From: Nocardioidaceae bacterium
GTDB lineage: Bacteria; Actinomycetota; Actinomycetes; Propionibacteriales; Nocardioidaceae
NCBI GenBank assembly: GCA_013811715.1
Contig: JACCUS010000186.1
Coordinates: 1-9,777 of the forward strand
Direction: 5' to 3'
Length of the DNA stretch: 9,777 bases
How positions within the stretch are numbered: position 1 is the stretch's first letter; each line of letters starts with the position of its first letter. Shown here one piece after another: positions 5,930 through 9,777 of the stretch. The position numbers were made by a program, and so were the translations under genes. The notes beneath the pieces were generated by a model. The model made no database searches. It saw only the letters and a program-made list of their open reading frames with translations, and was not told where the DNA came from.

Positions 5930-5936
5930 CGCTGTC

Positions 5937-6425
5937 GTGAGAGCGCCGGAATCTGAATCGTTTTCCGTACACGTACTGGCCGAGTGGCCGGAGCTGGTGC
6001 CGACGGTGGGGGAGATCCGCTGGCGCGAATGGGGGCACGCACCTGAGCCCGAGCACTTGTCGTGGTGGGTCGACGCGACCGCGCGCGAGGCCGGGCACGG
6101 TGAGCTTCCCGTCACCTTCGTCAGCACCGACAGCCGAGGAGAGGCGGTAGGCGCCGTCGGTCTAGGCGCATTCGACATCGAGGAGAGGCGGGATCGGTCG
6201 CCCTGGCTGCTCGGCATGGTCGTGACCGTTGAACGACGAGGGCTCGGGGTCGGGCGGCTGCTGTTGGCGCAGCTGGAGTCGTGGGCCGCTCAGCGCGGTA
6301 TCGCCGAGATATGGGTGGGCACCGAGAGAGCCGCCGAGTTCTATCGCCGTTGCGGGTGGGCGCCGACGGAGACGCTGGTACGCCGTTCAGGAGAGACGAT
6401 GACGGTGTTGAACAAGCGGCTATAG
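5937..6425 (+). CDS. GNAT family N-acetyltransferase
   Basis: 162 residues, a single GNAT domain that would move an acetyl group from acetyl-CoA to an amine. Beta strand 4 and motif A are visible: WLLGMVVTVERRGLGVGRLLL (90-110, read as strand plus pyrophosphate loop), with the loop RRGLGVGR at 100-107. Motif B is AEFYRRCGW (133-141), with Tyr136 as the probable general acid. The N-terminal part is less conserved and gives no substrate; it could act on a small molecule, an antibiotic-like amine or a protein. The GTG start at 5937 is supported by the -10 box 7 nt upstream. It is followed by an 80-nt gap and the ABC exporter on the same strand, which has its own promoter, so there is no evidence that they work together. 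Confidence 0.87.
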   Translation: MRAPESESFSVHVLAEWPELVPTVGEIRWREWGHAPEPEHLSWWVDATAREAGHGELPVTFVSTDSRGEAVGAVGLGAFDIEERRDRSPWLLGMVVTVERRGLGVGRLLLAQLESWAAQRGIAEIWVGTERAAEFYRRCGWAPTETLVRRSGETMTVLNKRL

Positions 6426-6458
6426 CCCGTCGAGCTGCGAGCCCAGCGCGGGGATGGC

Positions 6459-6506
6459 GCAATCGCGTTGCAATCGCTGCCGCATGGGGCTAGGTTCTTG
6501 CGATTG
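6459..6506. promoter_or_regulatory. Candidate operator: three CAATCGC heptamers across the exporter promoter
   Basis: CAATCGC occurs at 6460-6466 and 6471-6477, and its reverse complement GCGATTG at 6500-6506. The first copy is also part of an imperfect palindrome, GCAA-TCGCG-TTGC (6459-6471), that overlaps the -35 box; the third covers the presumed transcription start and the first base of the start codon. Binding at these places would block RNA polymerase. No regulator gene is next to it in the window. Confidence 0.35.
6468..6496 (+). promoter_or_regulatory. Promoter of the ABC exporter operon
   Basis: TTGCAA (6468-6473) as -35, a 17-bp spacer, and TAGGTT (6491-6496) as -10. This is the best-formed two-part promoter in the window. 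The start codon GTG at 6506 follows 9 nt after the -10, so the transcript would have no leader or only about 2-3 nt. Confidence 0.55.
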
Positions 6507-7312
6507 TGCGCAGTGGCCTGCAGACGTATGCGCGACTGCTGGTCGCCGGGTACCGCCGTCAGGCCACGTACCGCCTGGCCATGGTCGCGGGGCTGTGCAC
6601 CAACGTCGTCTTCGGCTTCATCCGGGCCGCCATCCTCTTCGCCGCGATCGACAGCGCCGGCGGCACACTGGCCGGCTACACCGCCGGGTCGATCAGCGCC
6701 TACGTCTGGCTGTCGCAGGGCCTGATCGGCGCCATCCAGCTCAACGGCCTCGCCGAGATCGGCGACCGGGTGCGCACCGGCGACGTCGCGATCGACTTCA
6801 CACGGCCACTCGACATCCAGACCTGGCACCTCGCCGAGGACCTCGGCCGGGCGGCGTACACGTTCCTCCCGCGCGGCCTGCCCAGCGTCTTGGTCGGGGC
6901 GCTCACCTTTGGCCTGGTCATGCCGACGACGGTGCTGCCGTATGCGCTGGGGCTGATCAGCATCGCGATCGGTGTGGCGGTCTCGTTCTACTGCCGGTAC
7001 GCCGTCAACATCTGTGGCTTCTGGCTGCTGGACACCCGCGGGGTGCGGACGCTCTACATGGTCACCAGCACGTTCCTCGCCGGGCTGTACGTGCCGGTGG
7101 CGCTGTTCCCGTCCTGGCTGCACACCCTCGCCTACGCGACCCCGTTCCCGTCGATCCTGCAGACCCCGGTCGACGTGATCTCCGGCAAGACGGTCGGGCT
7201 CGAAGCCGTCGCGTTGGTCGCCATGCAGCTCGGGTGGCTGGCCGCGACCTGCCTGCTCGGGCGCGCCCTGACCAATGCGGGGCGGCGGAAGCTGGTGGTG
7301 CAGGGTGGCTGA
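6506..7312 (+). CDS. ABC-2 type exporter permease 1 (COG3694-like)
   Basis: 268 residues with about six hydrophobic segments (roughly 23-48, 58-78, 124-138, 142-165, 182-204, 232-252), typical of an ABC-2 exporter half. The segment DRVRTGDVAIDFTRPLDIQ (87-105) matches the cytoplasmic motif (R-x-G-x-hydrophobic... RPL) of the DUF990/ABC2_membrane_6 permeases. It forms the membrane channel with the second permease and the ATPase encoded next. The paired, unequal permeases with a COG4586-type ATPase point to the uncharacterised COG3694/COG4587 exporters; some members are reported to export drugs, but no substrate can be read here. The GTG start lies just behind the promoter at 6468-6496. An earlier start in this frame is not supported. 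Confidence 0.87.
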   Translation: MRSGLQTYARLLVAGYRRQATYRLAMVAGLCTNVVFGFIRAAILFAAIDSAGGTLAGYTAGSISAYVWLSQGLIGAIQLNGLAEIGDRVRTGDVAIDFTRPLDIQTWHLAEDLGRAAYTFLPRGLPSVLVGALTFGLVMPTTVLPYALGLISIAIGVAVSFYCRYAVNICGFWLLDTRGVRTLYMVTSTFLAGLYVPVALFPSWLHTLAYATPFPSILQTPVDVISGKTVGLEAVALVAMQLGWLAATCLLGRALTNAGRRKLVVQGG

Positions 7313-8153
7313 CTCGACGACCGGCCTGTCGAGGCCGCCGGGATCACAGCCACGCCGGAGCACGGCACCGTACCGTGCCGTGCTCGCCTCCCGGATCCGC
7401 GCCCAGCGCGCCTACCGTGGGTCCTTCGCCCTCGACTTCCTCGGCTCGCTGCTGGTGGGCCTCACCGAGTTCGCCGAGGTGTGGGTGGTCTTCCACAACG
7501 TGGACGTCCTCGGCGGGCTGGACTTCCACGCGATCTTGTTGCTGTTCGGCCTTTCCAACCTGGCGTTCTCGCTGGCAGACATGGTGGTCGGGCACGTCGA
7601 CACGCTGCCGACGTACGTCCGTGCCGGCACGCTGGACGCCTTCTACCTGCGGCCGCAGCCGGTGCTCGCCCAGCTGATGACGAGCGAGTTGCAGCTGCGG
7701 CGGCTGGCCCGGACGGGTGTCGCCGTGGTGTCGCTGGTGGCCGGGCTGGCCTACAACGACATCTCCTGGGGCCTCGACACCGTGCTGCTGCTGGTGGTCG
7801 CGATCGGCTGCGGGGCGGCGATCTTCGCGGGACTCTTCGTCTGCGCGGCGAGCCTGCAGTTCTTCCTCATCAACGGCGCCGAGTTCACCAACGCCTTCAC
7901 CTACGGTGGGTCGTACGCGGCGTCACAGCCCACCTCGATCTTCCCCGGACCGCTCAAGCTCGTCTTCGGTTACCTGGTGCCGGTGGCGTTCACGGCATAC
8001 CTCCCCACGCTGGCGATCCTCGACCTGCCCGGGCCGGCGGGGCTGCCGGGCTGGCTGGCCTGGTGCACGCCGTTGGCCGCGCTGTGGGTGTGGGCGGTCG
8101 CGCTGACGATGTGGCGATGGGGAACGCGGCACTACCAGGGAGGGGGCGGATGA
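7305..8153 (+). CDS. ABC-2 type exporter permease 2 (COG4587-like)
   Basis: 282 residues from the GTG at 7305, which overlaps the end of permease 1 by 8 nt, so translation is probably coupled. After a basic, Ser/Pro-rich cytoplasmic N-terminus of about 40 residues come about six hydrophobic segments (41-63, 76-96, 137-150, 157-187, 217-238, 255-272). The segment YVRAGTLDAFYLRPQPVLAQ (104-123) is the counterpart of the RTGDVAIDFTRPL motif in permease 1, so the two proteins are distant homologues forming a heterodimeric channel. Starts further upstream in this frame (about 7275) would lie deeper inside permease 1 and are less likely. The stop overlaps the ATPase start (ATGA). Confidence 0.87.
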   Translation: MADSTTGLSRPPGSQPRRSTAPYRAVLASRIRAQRAYRGSFALDFLGSLLVGLTEFAEVWVVFHNVDVLGGLDFHAILLLFGLSNLAFSLADMVVGHVDTLPTYVRAGTLDAFYLRPQPVLAQLMTSELQLRRLARTGVAVVSLVAGLAYNDISWGLDTVLLLVVAIGCGAAIFAGLFVCAASLQFFLINGAEFTNAFTYGGSYAASQPTSIFPGPLKLVFGYLVPVAFTAYLPTLAILDLPGPAGLPGWLAWCTPLAALWVWAVALTMWRWGTRHYQGGGG

Positions 8154-9118
8154 GCGGCCCGATCATCGACATCTCGGACCTGACGAGGACGTTCACCGTA
8201 CGACGCAAGGCCTCGACAGGGCGCCGGCGTACGACCATCGCCGCCGTCGACCAGATGACCTTCGCCGTCCAGCCGGGGGAGGCGGTCGGCTACATCGGCG
8301 CCAACGGCGCGGGCAAGTCGACCACGATCAAGATGCTGTGCGGCATCTTGGTGCCGACCTCGGGATCGGTGCGGACCTGCGGCCTCGAACCGGTCAGGCA
8401 GCGCCGCGACCTGGCCCGACGGATCGGGGTGGTCTTCGGGCAGCGGTCGCAGCTGTGGTGGGACCTTCCGCTGCGGGAGTCCTTCGCGCTCCTCGCATCG
8501 ATCCACCAGCTCGACCCGACCCGGGCAAGCGCCCGCACGAGCGAGCTCGTCGACCTGCTCGAGATGGCCGACACCCTCGACACCCCCGTCCGGCAGCTCT
8601 CGCTGGGGCAGCGGATGCGCGCCGAGATCGCGGCCGCGCTGCTGCACTCGCCGGAGCTGCTCATCCTCGACGAGCCGACCATCGGACTCGACGTCCTGGC
8701 CAAGGCGCGTCTTCGCGAGTTCCTCATCCACGAGCGGGCCACGCACGGCACGACGCTGTTGCTGACGACGCACGACATGGGTGACGTGGAGCGTCTGTGT
8801 GACCGGATCTTGGTGGTCGACCGGGGCCGGCTGGCGTACGACGGCACGCTGCCCGGCCTGGCCAGGACCGTGGGGGCCCGGCGAGTGCTCGTCGTCGACC
8901 TGGCGGCCCCGTGCGCGGCCCTGACCGGGGTGCCGAACACCACGCACCTGAGCAGCGCGGCCGACGGCCTGCGTCAGCACCTCGCCTTCGACGCCGAGCG
9001 CACGACGGCGGCGCAGGTGCTGGCCGGGATCGCCACCGAGGCCGAGGTGCGCGACCTGTACATCGAGGAGCCCGACATCGAGGACGTCGTACGCCGCATC
9101 TACCAGGCCCAGCGGTAG
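8150..9118 (+). CDS. ABC exporter ATP-binding protein (COG4586-like)
   Basis: 322 residues, one nucleotide-binding domain plus a C-terminal extension of about 90. Walker A is GANGAGKST (50-58), the Q-loop lies in VVFGQRSQLWWDLP (94-107), the signature is LSLGQ (150-154), Walker B LLILDE (170-175), and the H-loop His208 is in TTHDMGD. All catalytic residues are present. GQRSQLWWDLP together with VRQLSLGQRMRAE is characteristic of the COG4586 group, whose usual partners are exactly the two kinds of permease found upstream. It has the family's insertion between the first strands (residues 16-30, basic, probably a loop). The start ATG overlaps the permease stop (ATGA), and GGGAGGGGG just upstream is a strong ribosome binding site. 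It powers export of an unknown substrate. It is convergent with the phosphotransferase, 14 nt away. Confidence 0.93.
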   Translation: MSGPIIDISDLTRTFTVRRKASTGRRRTTIAAVDQMTFAVQPGEAVGYIGANGAGKSTTIKMLCGILVPTSGSVRTCGLEPVRQRRDLARRIGVVFGQRSQLWWDLPLRESFALLASIHQLDPTRASARTSELVDLLEMADTLDTPVRQLSLGQRMRAEIAAALLHSPELLILDEPTIGLDVLAKARLREFLIHERATHGTTLLLTTHDMGDVERLCDRILVVDRGRLAYDGTLPGLARTVGARRVLVVDLAAPCAALTGVPNTTHLSSAADGLRQHLAFDAERTTAAQVLAGIATEAEVRDLYIEEPDIEDVVRRIYQAQR

Positions 9119-9132
9119 CGCACCGGACGCGG

Positions 9133-9777
9133 TCACCGGCTGCGGCGGACGAGACCGGCCGCGGAGGGGAGGCGGTCGATCTCCGCGCCGGCCAGGTTGG
9201 GATCTGTACGCCGCATCGCTAGGGCGCGATCCATCATCCGTAGCGGATCCCCTCCGGAGTGCTCCAGAAAGGCCGTCAGCAGCAGGTTGGCCGCCGGCGC
9301 CATGTCGTTCGCGTCCTCGACCGCAACCTCGGCGAGGATCAGCGCGGAGAGGGCAAGATCTAAGTCTGCCGGCCCTTCCGTGGCGTTGCGCCAGTCGATC
9401 ACGACCGGCCCTCGGCGACTCAGCATGACGTTGAAGGGGTGCAGGTCGAGGTGCAGGATCCGATCGCCGGGGTCCGAACTCAGTCGGGGCGGCAGCTCAT
9501 GCAGCCGGCGATGCAGATCGGCCAGGAGCGCACCGCCCGTCTGTACGTCGAGATCGCCGACGACCAGGGCTTGGGTCATGGTGGGGCCATCGAGCCGCTC
9601 CATCACCAGATCGGCGCGGGTCGCCTCGTACACGATGGGCACGGGGAAGCCGAGTTCGGCCACATACCCCATGATCGCCGCCTCGCCCGCGACGTCCCCG
9701 CCGTCGCGGTAGCGACGCAGGACACGCTGCGCGTCGATGGCGAACACGTCCGCGTCGCGTCCCGACGCCAGCGGAAC
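9133..9777 (-). CDS. APH-fold phosphotransferase family protein, N-terminus cut by window edge
   Basis: The frame is open through the right edge; 214 residues are visible. The first visible residues (VPLASGRDADVFAID) look like the glycine-rich nucleotide loop of the kinase fold, so only a short N-terminal piece is missing, and the GTG at 9747 inside it is not the real start. HLDLHPFN (minus strand, codons 9453 down to 9430) carries the catalytic Asp and Asn (HxDxxxxN), and VVIDWRN has the metal-binding Asp in place of DFG. This is the aminoglycoside phosphotransferase/choline kinase-like superfamily (PF01636 type). The superfamily includes kinases of sugars, amino alcohols and antibiotics. 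Nothing here fixes the substrate, and antibiotic resistance should not be assumed. The C-terminus is rich in Arg. Confidence 0.85.
   Translation of the reverse strand, partial: VPLASGRDADVFAIDAQRVLRRYRDGGDVAGEAAIMGYVAELGFPVPIVYEATRADLVMERLDGPTMTQALVVGDLDVQTGGALLADLHRRLHELPPRLSSDPGDRILHLDLHPFNVMLSRRGPVVIDWRNATEGPADLDLALSALILAEVAVEDANDMAPAANLLLTAFLEHSGGDPLRMMDRALAMRRTDPNLAGAEIDRLPSAAGLVRRSR

Noticed and set aside
6341..7363. 340-codon open frame on the minus strand.
   Set aside because: It is antisense to the first permease, with composition dominated by Arg/Gly/Asp/His/Gln, no domain I recognise, and a start inside the second permease. It is the usual high-GC shadow frame.
7481..8149. Upstream extension of the ATPase reading frame through the second permease.
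   Set aside because: The translation is Arg/Ala/Gly-rich with no homology pattern, while the overlapping frame is a clear permease; the ATPase starts at ATG 8150 with a strong ribosome binding site.
8132..9136. 334-codon open frame on the minus strand opposite the ATPase.
   Set aside because: The plus-strand frame has all ABC ATPase motifs; the antisense frame has low-complexity composition and no motif.
9119..9140. Repeated CCGG around the 14-nt gap between the ATPase and phosphotransferase genes as a terminator.
   Set aside because: Only 4-bp self-complementary pairs can be found and they extend into coding sequence; too weak to call.

Overview
The window reads as the chromosome of a high-GC Gram-positive bacterium (Actinomycetota, perhaps Nocardioidaceae or a neighbouring family; the family level is a guess). 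Signs for this are the strong G/C bias at third codon positions, GTG as start codon in 7 of the 11 visible starts, an actinobacterial-type Fpg/Nei glycosylase, a small DUF5302-like protein, and several start codons placed 7-9 nt after a TAnnnT -10 box, which suggests leaderless transcripts. Nearly all of the window is coding. No gap exceeds 300 bases; the largest are about 200 bp (2497-2694) and 154 bp (5783-5936).

Layout. (1) 1-1809, plus strand: the 3' part of a biotin-carboxylase/biotin-carrier subunit of an acyl-CoA carboxylase, overlapping a complete HMG-CoA lyase. This is the liuD-liuE order of leucine/isovalerate degradation, so the carboxylase is probably the methylcrotonyl-CoA carboxylase alpha subunit. 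(2) 1822-2496, minus strand: an EcsC-family protein. (3) 2497-2694: a divergent intergenic region holding a nested inverted-repeat element. (4) 2695-4856, plus strand: a DUF5302-like small protein with a hairpin behind it, then a tight group of leucyl/phenylalanyl-tRNA-protein transferase (aat), an atypical Fpg/Nei DNA glycosylase and a single-domain rhodanese. (5) 4862-4903: a nested hairpin that probably ends transcription from both sides. (6) 4937-5782, minus strand: an alpha/beta hydrolase with an Asp nucleophile, divergent from (7) a GNAT acetyltransferase at 5937-6425. Both probably have leaderless mRNAs, and a perfect 10-bp inverted repeat lies between them. (8) 6506-9118, plus strand: a three-gene ABC-2 exporter (permease, permease, ATPase of the COG3694/COG4587/COG4586 type) joined by stop/start overlaps, behind a recognisable promoter with a repeated heptamer that may be an operator. 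(9) 9133-9777, minus strand: an APH-fold phosphotransferase running off the right edge.

The genes work together in two clear units: leucine catabolism (carboxylase plus lyase) and the exporter (two different membrane subunits plus one ATPase). The rest is a mixture of protein turnover (Aat), DNA repair (Fpg/Nei) and single enzymes. I found no CRISPR array, transposase, integrase, phage gene, rRNA or tRNA, and no recognisable defence or biosynthetic cluster. The least explained signals are the intergenic structures at 2575-2643 and 5840-5896, the heptamer set at 6459-6506, and the altered lesion-reading residues of the glycosylase.
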